From assembly GCA_902492935.1 (NCBI GenBank), contig CABUNJ010000002.1, positions 50,823 through 114,822 on the forward strand: DNA of 64,000 nt. The letters are read 5' to 3'. The DNA is from an uncultured Collinsella sp. GTDB taxonomy: Bacteria > Actinomycetota > Coriobacteriia > Coriobacteriales > Coriobacteriaceae. The notes beneath the pieces were generated by a model. It saw nothing but the letters and a program-made list of their open reading frames with translations. It did not search any database and was not told the origin of the DNA. Of the stretch, positions 49,179-58,297 are shown in pieces; positions within the stretch are counted from its first letter, which is position 1, and the number at the start of each line of letters is the position of its first letter. Both the position numbers and the translations under genes were made by a program.

Positions 49179-49445
49179 GTGGCAAACATCAAGTCTCAGA
49201 AGAAGCGTATCCGCACCAATGAGGCAGCTCGCATGCGTAACAAGGCTGTCAAGTCCGAGCTCAAGACGCTGACCAAGCACGTCCAGTCCGCCGTCGCCGA
49301 GGGCGACGCCGAGAAGGCCCAGGCTGCCCTCAAGACCGTCACCAAGCGTCTCGACATGGCTGCCGCCAAGCATGTTATCCACAAGAATCAGGCTTCCAAC
49401 CGCAAGTCCGGTCTTGCCAAGCTCGTGAACAGCATCAACGCTTAA
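49179..49445 (+). CDS. rpsT: 30S ribosomal protein S20
   Basis: S20 is a helical early-binding 16S rRNA protein. The 88-residue product starts (M)ANIKSQKKRIRTNEAARMRNKAVKSELKT and ends VIHKNQASNRKSGLAKLVNSINA. The start is GTG at 49179 with AAAGGA 9 nt upstream; longer frames lack family similarity. It has its own promoter and terminator. Confidence 0.96.
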   Translation: MANIKSQKKRIRTNEAARMRNKAVKSELKTLTKHVQSAVAEGDAEKAQAALKTVTKRLDMAAAKHVIHKNQASNRKSGLAKLVNSINA

Positions 49446-49482
49446 GTTGTAAATTTCACACCACACAGATTACGCGCATAAA

Positions 49483-49516
49483 TGGAGCCTGTTTTATGGA
49501 ACAGGCTCCATTTTTT
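49483..49516 (+). terminator. Terminator after rpsT
   Basis: TGGAGCCTGTT and AACAGGCTCCA (49483-49493, 49500-49510) form a perfect 11-bp stem, then TTTTTT. Confidence 0.93.
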
Positions 49517-49528
49517 GTACCGCTCGGG

Positions 49529-49534
49529 TAAGAT
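49529..49534 (+). promoter_or_regulatory. Candidate -10 of lepA
   Basis: TAAGAT lies 7 nt before the lepA ATG, in the only gap after the rpsT terminator. No Shine-Dalgarno site precedes the ATG, which would fit a leaderless mRNA. Confidence 0.45.
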
Positions 49535-49541
49535 AGTCCGC

Positions 49542-51353
49542 ATGAATACTTCAATTGACATTTCCCACATCCGCAACTTCTCGATTGTTGCGCACATCGA
49601 CCATGGCAAGTCCACGATCAGTGACCGCATTCTCGAGCTCACCCATACCGTCGACGAGCGCGACATGGAGTCGCAGCTGCTCGACACCATGGATATCGAG
49701 CGCGAGCGCGGCATCACGATCAAGTCCAATGCCGTTCGCGTGTCCTATGACGCCGACGATGGCGAGACGTATCAGTTCAATCTGATCGATACGCCGGGCC
49801 ACGTGGACTTTACCTATGAGGTTTCGCGCTCGCTGGCAGCCTGTGAGGGCGCGGTGCTCGTTGTCGACGCCACGCAGGGCGTTGAGGCGCAGACCGTCTC
49901 TAACGCGACGCTCGCCATGAACGCCAATCTGGACATTGTGCCGGCCATCAACAAGATTGACCTGCCCTCGGCTCATCCCGACGAGGTTAAGACCGAGATC
50001 GAGGATGACCTGGCGATCCCTGCCGATGATGCCGTGTGTGTCTCGGGCAAGACCGGCGAGGGCATCCACGATCTGCTGGAGTCCATTGTCTTTCTGATCT
50101 CTCCGCCCAAGGGCGATGCGAACGCGCCGCTCAAGGCGCTCATCTTGGATTCGTATTTCGATGAGTACCGCGGCGTCGTTGCCACGGTCCGCGTCTTCGA
50201 CGGCTCCATCAAAAAGGGCGATACTCTGCGCATGATGCAGGCAGAGGGTGACTTTTTGGTCGACGGCGTGGGCGTCAAGCGCCCTGCCGAGACCCCGGTC
50301 GACGCACTGACGGTCGGCGAGGTGGGCTACGTGGTCACGGGTCTGAAGGATCCCGAGGCCGTGCACGTGGGCGACACCCTTACCTGGGCGTCGAACCCCT
50401 GCCCCGAGCCGCTTCCGGGCTACCGCGAGGCCAAGCCCATGGTCTATACGGGCCTGTTCCCGATCGATAACAAGGACTACGAGAACCTGCGTGACGCACT
50501 CGATAAGTTGCACGTCAACGACCCGTCGTTGGTGTGGGAGCCCGAGACCTCGGTGGCGCTCGGCTTTGGCTTCCGCGTGGGCTTCCTGGGCCTGCTGCAC
50601 ATGGAGGTCGTCAAGGAACGCCTGGAGCGCGAGTTCAACTTGGACCTCATTGCCACGAGCCCCTCGGTGGACTATCACGTCTACAAGACTGACGGCGAGA
50701 TGATTGATGTCCGTAGCCCGCAGGATCTTCCCGAGGCCACGCGCATCGAGCGTATCGAGGAACCCTACCTCAAGGCTAAGATCATCTGCCCGCCCGAGTA
50801 TACGGGTGCCGTCATGCAGCTCGCTATCGAGCACCGTGGCATTACAACCGACATGATCCATCTCACGAGCAAATCGGTCGAGATGCGCTTTGATATGCCG
50901 CTCGCCGAGCTCATCCTGGACTTCTTTGACCAGCTCAAGAGTCGTACCAAGGGCTATGCCTCGCTCGACTACGAGTTCAACGAGTACCGTCCCTCCGAGC
51001 TCGTTAAGCTCGATATCTTGCTTTCGGGCGACGAGGTGGACGCGCTGTCGTTTATCGTCCACAAGGACAAGGCCTATGGTCTGGCCCGTGGCCTGTGCGA
51101 CAAGCTTAAGGAGATCATCCCGCGTCAGCTGTTCGAGGTGCCCATCCAGGGTGCTATCGGCAATAAGATCATTGCCCGCTCCACCGTCAAGGCGCGTCGC
51201 AAGGACGTGCTTGCTAAGTGCTACGGCGGCGATATCTCGCGTAAGCGCAAGCTGCTCGAGAAGCAGAAAGAGGGCAAGAAGCGCATGAAGGCCATCGGAT
51301 CGGTCGAGGTCCCGCAGGAGGCTTTTATGGCGATCCTCAAGGTGGACGAGTAG
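49542..51353 (+). CDS. lepA: Elongation factor 4 (LepA)
   Basis: LepA is a ribosome-dependent GTPase linked to back-translocation and 30S assembly. The 603-residue protein has FSIVAHIDHGKSTISDRILE (G1, residues 12-31), RGITIKSNAV, DTPGHVDFTYEV and NKIDLPSA (G4). The LepA-specific C-terminus includes CYGGDISRKRKLLEKQKEGKKRMK. The ATG at 49542 starts MNTSIDISHIRNFSI; an upstream ATG (49482) lies within the rpsT terminator and is rejected. Confidence 0.97.
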   Translation: MNTSIDISHIRNFSIVAHIDHGKSTISDRILELTHTVDERDMESQLLDTMDIERERGITIKSNAVRVSYDADDGETYQFNLIDTPGHVDFTYEVSRSLAACEGAVLVVDATQGVEAQTVSNATLAMNANLDIVPAINKIDLPSAHPDEVKTEIEDDLAIPADDAVCVSGKTGEGIHDLLESIVFLISPPKGDANAPLKALILDSYFDEYRGVVATVRVFDGSIKKGDTLRMMQAEGDFLVDGVGVKRPAETPVDALTVGEVGYVVTGLKDPEAVHVGDTLTWASNPCPEPLPGYREAKPMVYTGLFPIDNKDYENLRDALDKLHVNDPSLVWEPETSVALGFGFRVGFLGLLHMEVVKERLEREFNLDLIATSPSVDYHVYKTDGEMIDVRSPQDLPEATRIERIEEPYLKAKIICPPEYTGAVMQLAIEHRGITTDMIHLTSKSVEMRFDMPLAELILDFFDQLKSRTKGYASLDYEFNEYRPSELVKLDILLSGDEVDALSFIVHKDKAYGLARGLCDKLKEIIPRQLFEVPIQGAIGNKIIARSTVKARRKDVLAKCYGGDISRKRKLLEKQKEGKKRMKAIGSVEVPQEAFMAILKVDE

Positions 51354-51357
51354 GTCT

Positions 51358-52401
51358 ATGGCGCTTTCTGAATACAGCAAGCGGCTGCTGGGCGCCTATG
51401 CCGAGCAGCCGTTCCTTATGGCTCCCATGGCGGGCGTGACCGACCCTGCCTACCGCATCATGTGCCGCCGTCGCGGTGCCAACCTTGCCTACAGCGAGAT
51501 GGTGAGCGTGGCGGGCCTTGCCTATGCCAGCAACAAGACCTGGCGCCTGGTGCTACCGGCCGACGAGGAGCAGCAGATTTGCGTGCAACTCTTTGGCTCC
51601 AAGCCCGATCAGTTTGCGAGCGCCGTCGCTGCCGTCGAGGAGCGCGTTGGCGATCGCCTGTCGCTCATCGATATCAATATGGCATGCCCCGCCCGCAAGG
51701 TTGTTACCAAGGGCGAGGGCTCGGCGCTCATGCGCACGCCCGACCTGGCGGAGAAGATCGTCGAGGCCACGGTGGGCGCGGCGCACGTGCCCGTGACCGT
51801 CAAGATTCGCAAAGGCTTTTATGCCGAGGACCGCAATGCCGCGACATTTGCCCAGATGCTTGAGGGCGCAGGGGCTGCCGCAGTCGCCGTGCATGGTCGT
51901 TGCGCCACGCAGCTCTACACGGGCCAGGCCGATTGGTCGGTCGTCGATGAGGTGGCCGATGCCGTCGAGATTCCCGTGATTGGTTCGGGCGATGTGTTCT
52001 GCGCCGAGGATGCCGCGGAGCATCTGCGCAGCTCGGGCGCCAGCGCGGTGTTTATCGCGCGCGGCATCTACGGTAATCCCTGGGTGTTCGGTGATGCTCG
52101 CGCCCTTGCGTTCGATGGCATACCGGTGCCGGCACGCAGCTTCGTCGAGCGCCTGAACGCCCTGCGTGAGCACCTAACGCTGACGCATGAGCTCCTGCCG
52201 CTCATGTCGCGTGCCCGCACGTACGCAAGCTGGTACTTAAAAGGCATGCCCCATGCCGCCGCTTGGCGTGCCCATGTGGTGCGCTGTTCCACGTATGAGG
52301 AGTTTATGGCGCTGGTCGATGAGATCGAGTGCGATGTGGTGGCCTGCGAGGCTGCCCTTGCCGCCGGCGAATCGGTGCCCCCTCATCCTCTGGAGGCTTA
52401 A
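51358..52401 (+). CDS. dusB: tRNA-dihydrouridine synthase (DusB family)
   Basis: Dus enzymes reduce uridines in tRNA with FMN and NADPH. The 347-residue protein has FLMAPMAGVTDPAYRIMCRRRGANLAYSEMVS, VQLFGSKPDQFASA, and DINMACPARKVVTKGEGSALM (the catalytic Cys is in NMACP). VTVKIRKG, VAVHGRCATQLYTGQADW and PVIGSGDVFCAEDA follow. The ATG at 51358 is 4 nt after the lepA stop. The exact uridine target cannot be told. Confidence 0.93.
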   Translation: MALSEYSKRLLGAYAEQPFLMAPMAGVTDPAYRIMCRRRGANLAYSEMVSVAGLAYASNKTWRLVLPADEEQQICVQLFGSKPDQFASAVAAVEERVGDRLSLIDINMACPARKVVTKGEGSALMRTPDLAEKIVEATVGAAHVPVTVKIRKGFYAEDRNAATFAQMLEGAGAAAVAVHGRCATQLYTGQADWSVVDEVADAVEIPVIGSGDVFCAEDAAEHLRSSGASAVFIARGIYGNPWVFGDARALAFDGIPVPARSFVERLNALREHLTLTHELLPLMSRARTYASWYLKGMPHAAAWRAHVVRCSTYEEFMALVDEIECDVVACEAALAAGESVPPHPLEA

Positions 52402-52403
52402 GG

Positions 52404-53636
52404 GTGGCCGTTACCGCACTGTACGTGCACGTGCCGTTTTGCGCCCAAAAGTGCCGGTACTGCGACTTTGACTCGCGCAGTTTTGCTCCGTGCGACCTGA
52501 GCGCTGCGCTCGATGCCTATTTTGAGCAGTTGTACGCGCGCCTCGATGCTTTTGGCAAGGCTGGTGCCCTTGACCAGATCCGCACCGTCTATGTTGGTGG
52601 CGGTACGCCGTCGCTGGCGGGGGAGCGCCTGGTGGAGCTGGCGCGGCGTATTCGTGCGTGGTGCGCCCCCGTTGAGTTTACCTGCGAGGCAAATCCCGAG
52701 TCGCTGACCGCCGAGCTTGCCGCTGCGCTTGCCAAGGTTGGTGTCACACGCGTCTCTCTGGGCGTGCAAACGCTCGATAACACCGAACTTACCGCTATCG
52801 GCCGTATTCACGATGCCGATCGGGCACTTGCGGCTATCGCGACGGTCAAGAACGCTGGGCTTGACGTGTCATGCGACCTTATGTGCGGACTTCCCGGGCA
52901 GACCGCAGCGAGTTGGAGGCGCACGCTCGATGGCTTGCTGGCGGCGGCTCCGCATCATGTGTCGGTCTATCCGCTCACGCTCGAGGAGGGCACACCGCTC
53001 TATCGCATGGCGTGCCGCGACGAGTCGCTCGAGCCCGACGAGGATTTTCAGGCTTCGTGCATGGACGCGGCGCGTGAGCGCCTGGGTGCCGTCGGCTATC
53101 ACCCGTATGAGGTGGCGAGCTACGCGCTCGACGGCCATGAGTGCGCCCATAACATTGCCTACTGGACCGGACGGGGCTACCTGGGCCTGGGTCGTTCTGC
53201 CGCGGGCATGCTCGACGCCGAGGATTTTGACCGTCTTGCAGGTTTGTTCCCCGGCGTGTCTTCTCGAGGCGATGCGTACCGCGTGCGTCTGGTGCAACGT
53301 GACGATGACGCGACGGCGTTCGAGGCCGAATATCTGTCGCAGCGCGAGGCCGCGGCCGAAGACCTGATGCTCGCTTGTCGCATGACGCGCGGTGTCGCGT
53401 CCGACCTGTTGGTTCGCGCGGTTCGTGTCATCCCAACGGGCGAGCTGGCAGCTGCCTGCGATCGCGCGCTCGAATTGGGTCTTGCCACTTGGATGCCCGA
53501 GACGCTCGGAGTCCATGAGGGACCCTTCACTTCGGCAGATGTCATCGCGGGCCATGTTCGAGCTCGTTTAGCGCCGACACACCTGGGCTGGCTCGATGGA
53601 AATGTTCTGTTCGAGCTGTTTTGGGATCTAGCTTAG
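52404..53636 (+). CDS. hemW: HemW, HemN-like radical SAM heme chaperone
   Basis: HemW binds heme and inserts it into respiratory enzymes; it is often misnamed coproporphyrinogen oxidase. The 410-residue protein has the radical-SAM motif CAQKCRYC (C-x3-C-x2-C, about residues 15-22) followed by DFDS. TVYVGGGTPS, EANPESL, and VSLGVQTLDNTELTAIGRIHDADRAL follow. True HemN has an extra N-terminal segment and a fourth Cys pattern, not seen. The GTG at 52404 has CTGGAGG upstream. lepA-hemW-dnaJ is a classic order. Confidence 0.93.
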   Translation: MAVTALYVHVPFCAQKCRYCDFDSRSFAPCDLSAALDAYFEQLYARLDAFGKAGALDQIRTVYVGGGTPSLAGERLVELARRIRAWCAPVEFTCEANPESLTAELAAALAKVGVTRVSLGVQTLDNTELTAIGRIHDADRALAAIATVKNAGLDVSCDLMCGLPGQTAASWRRTLDGLLAAAPHHVSVYPLTLEEGTPLYRMACRDESLEPDEDFQASCMDAARERLGAVGYHPYEVASYALDGHECAHNIAYWTGRGYLGLGRSAAGMLDAEDFDRLAGLFPGVSSRGDAYRVRLVQRDDDATAFEAEYLSQREAAAEDLMLACRMTRGVASDLLVRAVRVIPTGELAAACDRALELGLATWMPETLGVHEGPFTSADVIAGHVRARLAPTHLGWLDGNVLFELFWDLA

Positions 53637-53646
53637 GCCGCTCGGG

Positions 53647-53652
53647 TAGAAT
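53647..53652 (+). promoter_or_regulatory. Possible -10 before the dnaJ-like gene
   Basis: TAGAAT, 42 nt upstream of the ATG at 53695. No CIRCE or HAIR heat-shock operator was recognised in this short gap. Confidence 0.35.
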
Positions 53653-53694
53653 TACCGGAATATATACGCTGCTGTGAGCAGGAGGTTGCCGCGC

Positions 53695-54798
53695 ATGGCG
53701 ACGATGAACGAAAAAGATTACTACGAGATTCTGGGCGTCTCCAAGGACGCCACCTCGCGTGATATTCAAAAGGCCTTTCAGCAAAAGGCCCGCAAGCTCC
53801 ATCCGGACGTCAACAAAGAGCCGGATGCCGAGGAAAAGTTTAAAGAGGTTTCCGAGGCCTACGCCGTGCTTTCGGATGAGCAAAAACGTGCGCGCTACGA
53901 CGCCATGCGTTCGGGCAATCCCTTTGCCGGTGCTCCTACGGCTTCGCCCTATGGTGGCGGCTACGCCGGCAGCACTGGTTATGGCAATCCTTTTGAGGGC
54001 GGCTTTCCTTTTGGCGGTGCCTGGGGCCAGCAGCGTCGTGGGCAGGCTGCCTATAATCCCGAGAACGGTGCCAACGTGGTCGTCGATATCAAACTCGACG
54101 CCAAGGAGGCCAAGGGCGGTGCCCGCAAGACCGTCCGCTATACGCGTTTCGATACGTGCGGACATTGCGGCGGCTCGGGCTCCGTTTCGTCTGAGCATGC
54201 CCATACCTGCCCTAGCTGCGGTGGCCGCGGCCACATCGACGTCGACCTGTCCTTCCTGTTTGGTGCGGGTACGTTCCAGTCGGTCTGCCCCGAGTGCGGC
54301 GGTTCCGGTAAAGTCGTGGCCGATCCCTGCCCTGATTGCGGCGGCAGCGGTCGTACTCGCGTAACCTCCGAGCAGACGATTGAGTTTCCTGCCGGCACGC
54401 ACGATGGCGACGAGGTCCGCATTGGCGGCATGGGTCATGCTGGCACCAACGGTGCCGCGGGCGGCGACCTGGTCGGCCGCGCCCATGTTGAGGCCGAGCG
54501 CTTGGAAGGCAAAGCTCGTACCGGTTTTTACCTGATGGGCATCGTAGCGCCGTTTTTGGTACTCTCGGCCATCTCGGGTGTGTTCTCGGCCTTTGCCGTG
54601 ATGTGCTTTATTCCGTTTACCATGGGCCTGTTCATGGTGCTTTCGGACGGTGTGCTTCATCGCAGCCTGCTGTGGTGGAAGCGCGGCGCGATGCAGTTTG
54701 CCAACGGTTTTGCCAACGGCTTTATGTTCGCGCTCGTGTCGGTTTGGTTCGCGAGCTGCTCGCAACGGGCCATGCTTTCGCCGTACCAAATGCAATAA
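53695..54798 (+). CDS. DnaJ-like protein with C-terminal membrane segments
   Basis: The 367-residue protein has a normal J-domain (residues 8-70, HPD at 36-38), a Gly/Phe-rich linker (74-118) and four CxxCGGxG zinc repeats (155-222). It then keeps only the start of the substrate-binding C-terminal domain (TIEFPAGTHDGDEV, GGDLVGRAHVEAE). From residue 276 the sequence is hydrophobic: about 278-297, 300-317 and 338-355 look like membrane helices, so domain II and the dimerisation tail are missing. It probably recruits DnaK at the membrane. The ATG at 53695 has AGGAGG 9 nt upstream. A canonical dnaJ follows. Confidence 0.88.
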   Translation: MATMNEKDYYEILGVSKDATSRDIQKAFQQKARKLHPDVNKEPDAEEKFKEVSEAYAVLSDEQKRARYDAMRSGNPFAGAPTASPYGGGYAGSTGYGNPFEGGFPFGGAWGQQRRGQAAYNPENGANVVVDIKLDAKEAKGGARKTVRYTRFDTCGHCGGSGSVSSEHAHTCPSCGGRGHIDVDLSFLFGAGTFQSVCPECGGSGKVVADPCPDCGGSGRTRVTSEQTIEFPAGTHDGDEVRIGGMGHAGTNGAAGGDLVGRAHVEAERLEGKARTGFYLMGIVAPFLVLSAISGVFSAFAVMCFIPFTMGLFMVLSDGVLHRSLLWWKRGAMQFANGFANGFMFALVSVWFASCSQRAMLSPYQMQ

Positions 54799-54879
54799 CA
54801 TCAAACCCTCTGTTTGCGGTCGGCCCAGCTTGGGTATAGGACGCACTGTGACAATATTGAAAGTCGGAAGGATTCGGTC

Positions 54880-56028
54880 GTGTCGGAAAATAGGGATTAC
54901 TACGAGGTGCTTGGCGTCGACAGGGATGCCGACGCGCGGACGATCAAGCGTGCGTTTCTAAAGAAGGCCCGTACCGTACATCCGGATGTTTCGGACGACC
55001 CCGAGGCCGAGGCCAAGTTTAAGGAGCTCAACGAGGCCTATTCCGTTCTTTCCGATGAGCAGAAGCGTGCTAACTACGACCGTTACGGCACTGCCGACGG
55101 CCCTGGTGGTTCGGGCTACGTCGATATCAACGATATCTTTGGTGGCATGGGCATGGACGACTTGTTCTCGTCGTTCTTTGGCGGCGGTGCCGGCGGTGGC
55201 GCCCGCAGCCGTCGTGAGCGTCGTCGCGGACGTGACATGGCCATCTCGCTTTCGGTGACGCTCGAGGAGGCGGCGCTCGGCTGCAAAAAGACGATCAGCT
55301 ATGACCGCCTTGCTCCTTGCGAGGACTGCAACGGCACCGGTAGGGCAGAGGGCGCACAGGAAAAGCAGTGCGGCCGCTGCCACGGTACGGGCTACGTCAC
55401 GACGGTTCAGCGTTCGTTCCTGGGCCAGGTTCAGTCTTCCTCGCCTTGCCCCGACTGCCATGGCGAGGGCACGGTCATCGACCATCCATGCGAGACCTGC
55501 GACGGTCAGGGCCGCACGCCTTCGCATGAAAAGATCGACATCGATATTCCCGCCGGCGTTTCGACCGGTCGCCAGCTGCGTGTGAGCGGCTTTGGCGAGG
55601 CCGGCCTTCGCGGCGAGCCTTCGGGCGACCTGATTGTCAACGTGCGCGTTGCCGACCATGAGCGCTTTAAGCGCAACGGTGACGACCTGTACCTGGTGAG
55701 CGATATCTCGATTGCGCAGGCTGCGCTCGGCTGCGAGATCGAGGTCGAGGGCATTATGCCCGACGAGGTCGTTAAGGTGACGGTTCCCGCCGGCGCCCAG
55801 TACGGTGATACCGTGAGCGTCAATAATTACGGCATGCCGCGCATTGGCGGTGGCGGTTCGCGTGGCCGCCTGATCGTGCAACTGCGCGTGGTCGTTCCCA
55901 CCAATCTTTCCAATAAGCAGCGCGAGCTGCTCCGTGCTTTTGCCGATGAGATGGGCGATGACGTCGCTTCCGGTAAGAAGTCGGTGACCGACCGTATCAA
56001 GAGTGCCCTCGACGATATCCTCGATTAA
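54880..56028 (+). CDS. dnaJ: Chaperone protein DnaJ
   Basis: DnaJ delivers unfolded proteins to DnaK. The 382-residue protein is canonical. It has a J-domain with HPD (about residues 33-35), a Gly/Phe linker, and four zinc motifs (CEDCNGTG, CGRCHGTG, CPDCHGEG, CETCDGQG). Both C-terminal beta-barrel domains follow (IDIDIPAGVSTGRQLRVSGFGEAG; DDLYLVSDISIAQAALGCEIEVE). The GTG at 54880 has CGGAAGGA upstream. It is 81 nt after the membrane DnaJ-like gene. Confidence 0.96.
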   Translation: MSENRDYYEVLGVDRDADARTIKRAFLKKARTVHPDVSDDPEAEAKFKELNEAYSVLSDEQKRANYDRYGTADGPGGSGYVDINDIFGGMGMDDLFSSFFGGGAGGGARSRRERRRGRDMAISLSVTLEEAALGCKKTISYDRLAPCEDCNGTGRAEGAQEKQCGRCHGTGYVTTVQRSFLGQVQSSSPCPDCHGEGTVIDHPCETCDGQGRTPSHEKIDIDIPAGVSTGRQLRVSGFGEAGLRGEPSGDLIVNVRVADHERFKRNGDDLYLVSDISIAQAALGCEIEVEGIMPDEVVKVTVPAGAQYGDTVSVNNYGMPRIGGGGSRGRLIVQLRVVVPTNLSNKQRELLRAFADEMGDDVASGKKSVTDRIKSALDDILD

Positions 56029-56037
56029 GGAGCCCGC

Positions 56038-57330
56038 GTGCTCGCACCCCATATTTCCGTCGTCAACCTCGGCTGCCGTGTCAACCGGGTTGAGTCTGAC
56101 CGTATCACTGCCGATCTTATGCGCCTGGGCTTTGCTATTGTGGAGCCCCAGGATGCCGATCTGATCGTCATTAACACCTGTGCCGTTACGGGCGAGGCTG
56201 AGGCCAAGACCCGTAAGGCCGTTCGTCATGCGCTGGCCCATCCAAACGAGCCCTATGTGATCGTGACCGGATGCGTGGTTAATTTGCATCCCGAGGAGCT
56301 GCTGGAGCTTTCGGATCGCGTGATCGCCGAGCCGTCCAAGATCGATGTCGCCGAACGTGTCTGCGAGGTGCTGGGCGTTGAGTCCGATAGCGTTCCCGCC
56401 TGCAGCGATGGCGAGGTGGTCGATGCGCTCGGTCGCTCTCGCCTGGGCGTGAAGATACAGGACGGCTGCAACCATCGCTGCACCTATTGCATTGTGTGGA
56501 AGGCGCGCGGCCCCGAGCGTTCCGTGCCCGTCGAGTCCGTGCTCGAGCAAGTTCGCGAGGCCCAGGAGGCCGGCGTACCCGAGGTGGTGCTGACCGGTGT
56601 GAACCTGGGTGCCTACGATGGCAAGAGCGCGACCGACGAGCATGTCGAAATCGATGAGCTGCTCGAGGCCATCATGGAGCGCACGTCTATTCCGCATGTG
56701 CGCATTTCCTCGGTCGAGCCCATGGATATCTCCGAGCGCCTGCTTAAGGTTATGGCGCGCTACCCGCAGCGTATCGCCCCGTTTTTGCACCTGCCCGTGC
56801 AGTCCGGCTGCACGGCGACCCTGCATCGCATGGGCCGTCCCTATAGCGCCGAGGCCTTTGAGGACACGGTGCGTATGATTCGCGCCAACTTGCCCCAGGC
56901 GTCTCTTTCGTGCGATGTCATCGTCGGTTTTCCTGGTGAGACGGACGAGGAGTTCGAGGAGTCGCTGGCGCTGTGCCGTCGTGTGGGTTTCTCGCGTATG
57001 CACGTGTTCCGCTATAGCAAGCGTCCCGGTACCCTTGCTGCCGATATGCCCGACCAGGTGCCGCCCGAGGTTATGGCCGAGCGCAGCCGTCGTATGCGAG
57101 CCGCGGCGCAGGAACTCGCCATTGCCGACGCTCGTCGTCGCGTGGGCACCGTCGAGCGTGCCGTCCTCGAGTACGGCGACAACCTGACGCTCGGTTCGTT
57201 CCATCATGCCCGTCTTGACGATACCTGTGGACTTACAGCCCCGTGCCTGCTCGATGTTGCTATCATCGGAGTCGATGATTCCGGCTTGGTCCATGCGCGC
57301 AGGGAGGTTCATGGAAGCCTCGAAGATTAG
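56038..57330 (+). CDS. mtaB: tRNA t6A37 methylthiotransferase (MtaB)
   Basis: MtaB is a radical-SAM enzyme making ms2t6A37 in tRNA. The 430-residue protein has the N-terminal UPF0004 cluster residues (VVNLGCRVNRVESD, NTCAVTGEAEAK, VTGCVV), the radical-SAM CxxxCxxC in IQDGCNHRCTYCIV (about residues 142-155), and VLTGVNLGAYDG. A C-terminal TRAM-like domain begins near GTVERAVLE. The GTG at 56038 follows AAGGAG. phoH overlaps its 3' end. mtaB after dnaJ is a common order. Confidence 0.94.
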   Translation: MLAPHISVVNLGCRVNRVESDRITADLMRLGFAIVEPQDADLIVINTCAVTGEAEAKTRKAVRHALAHPNEPYVIVTGCVVNLHPEELLELSDRVIAEPSKIDVAERVCEVLGVESDSVPACSDGEVVDALGRSRLGVKIQDGCNHRCTYCIVWKARGPERSVPVESVLEQVREAQEAGVPEVVLTGVNLGAYDGKSATDEHVEIDELLEAIMERTSIPHVRISSVEPMDISERLLKVMARYPQRIAPFLHLPVQSGCTATLHRMGRPYSAEAFEDTVRMIRANLPQASLSCDVIVGFPGETDEEFEESLALCRRVGFSRMHVFRYSKRPGTLAADMPDQVPPEVMAERSRRMRAAAQELAIADARRRVGTVERAVLEYGDNLTLGSFHHARLDDTCGLTAPCLLDVAIIGVDDSGLVHARREVHGSLED

Positions 57331-58297
57331 ACTTACCGTTCCCGAGGGAATTGATCCCTCGTGCGTTTTGGGCGCCGGCGACGGCGTCCTTCGTGCGCTC
57401 GAGAGCTTGGTTCGCGCCCATGTGGTCGCCCGTGGCGATAGCATCGCCGTGAGCGGTGACCCGGATGAGGTCGAACTCGTGGCGCGTTTTTTCGAACATG
57501 CTTTTCGCGAGGCGGCTGCCGGGCGCACGCTGTCTGCCGACGATGTCTCGCGCTGTCTGGCCGTTCTGCGCGACGGTGAGCACGAGGATACGTCGCTTCG
57601 CGATGACGTGCTGCTTTCGTATCGCGGTCGTGCCATTCGCCCCAAAACGCTCGGCCAAAAGCGCTATGTGGATGCCATTCGCTCGCATACCATCACGTTT
57701 GGCCTGGGTCCTGCCGGTACCGGTAAGACCTATCTGGCCATGGCGCTCGCCGTTGCCGCGCTCAAGCGTCACGAGGTGGGCCGTCTGATCTTGACGCGTC
57801 CGGTTGTCGAGGCGGGGGAGAATCTGGGCTTTTTGCCCGGTACCCTTGAGGAAAAGATCGACCCCTACATGCGTCCGCTCTACGACGCCCTTTTTGACAT
57901 GATGGATCGCGAGCGCACCGATGAGCTTATGGAGCGTGGCGTGATCGAGATCGCCCCGCTTGCCTACATGCGCGGCCGCACACTGAGTGATGCCTTCGTG
58001 GTGCTCGACGAGGCGCAAAATACCACGCCCGAGCAGATGAAGATGTTCCTGACACGCCTTGGGTTCAACTCCAAGTTCGTGATTACCGGCGACCTGAGCC
58101 AGCGCGACCTGGTGGGTCGTCGTGGCGGTCTTGCTGACGTTGAGCAGATTTTGGGCCGTGTCGACGATGTCGCATTTTCTCACCTCGAGCGTGCCGACGT
58201 GGTGCGCCATGCCCTGGTGGGTCGTATCGTCGAGGCATATGAAGCTTATGATGACGTGCGCGAGCAGCGCCCGCGCGACCGAAAGGAGTCCCGTTGA
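57311..58297 (+). CDS. phoH: PhoH-like ATPase
   Basis: PhoH proteins are P-loop ATPases linked to RNA metabolism, next to ybeY in most bacteria. The 328-residue protein has RYVDAIRSHTITFGLGPAGTGKTYLAMA (Walker A, about residues 132-144), LTRPVVEAGENLGFLPG, AFVVLDEAQNTTPEQMKMFLTR (Walker B), and VITGDLSQRD. The ATG at 57311 has GGGAGG upstream and lies inside the end of mtaB (20-nt overlap). The stop overlaps ybeY. Confidence 0.95.
   Translation: MEASKIRLTVPEGIDPSCVLGAGDGVLRALESLVRAHVVARGDSIAVSGDPDEVELVARFFEHAFREAAAGRTLSADDVSRCLAVLRDGEHEDTSLRDDVLLSYRGRAIRPKTLGQKRYVDAIRSHTITFGLGPAGTGKTYLAMALAVAALKRHEVGRLILTRPVVEAGENLGFLPGTLEEKIDPYMRPLYDALFDMMDRERTDELMERGVIEIAPLAYMRGRTLSDAFVVLDEAQNTTPEQMKMFLTRLGFNSKFVITGDLSQRDLVGRRGGLADVEQILGRVDDVAFSHLERADVVRHALVGRIVEAYEAYDDVREQRPRDRKESR

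Noticed and set aside
49551..51380. 609-residue - strand open frame opposite lepA
   Set aside because: Same codon-bias effect; no recognisable domain and no ribosome site.
54958..57645. 895-residue - strand open frame opposite dnaJ and mtaB
   Set aside because: It spans several real genes in antisense with no motif; a shadow.
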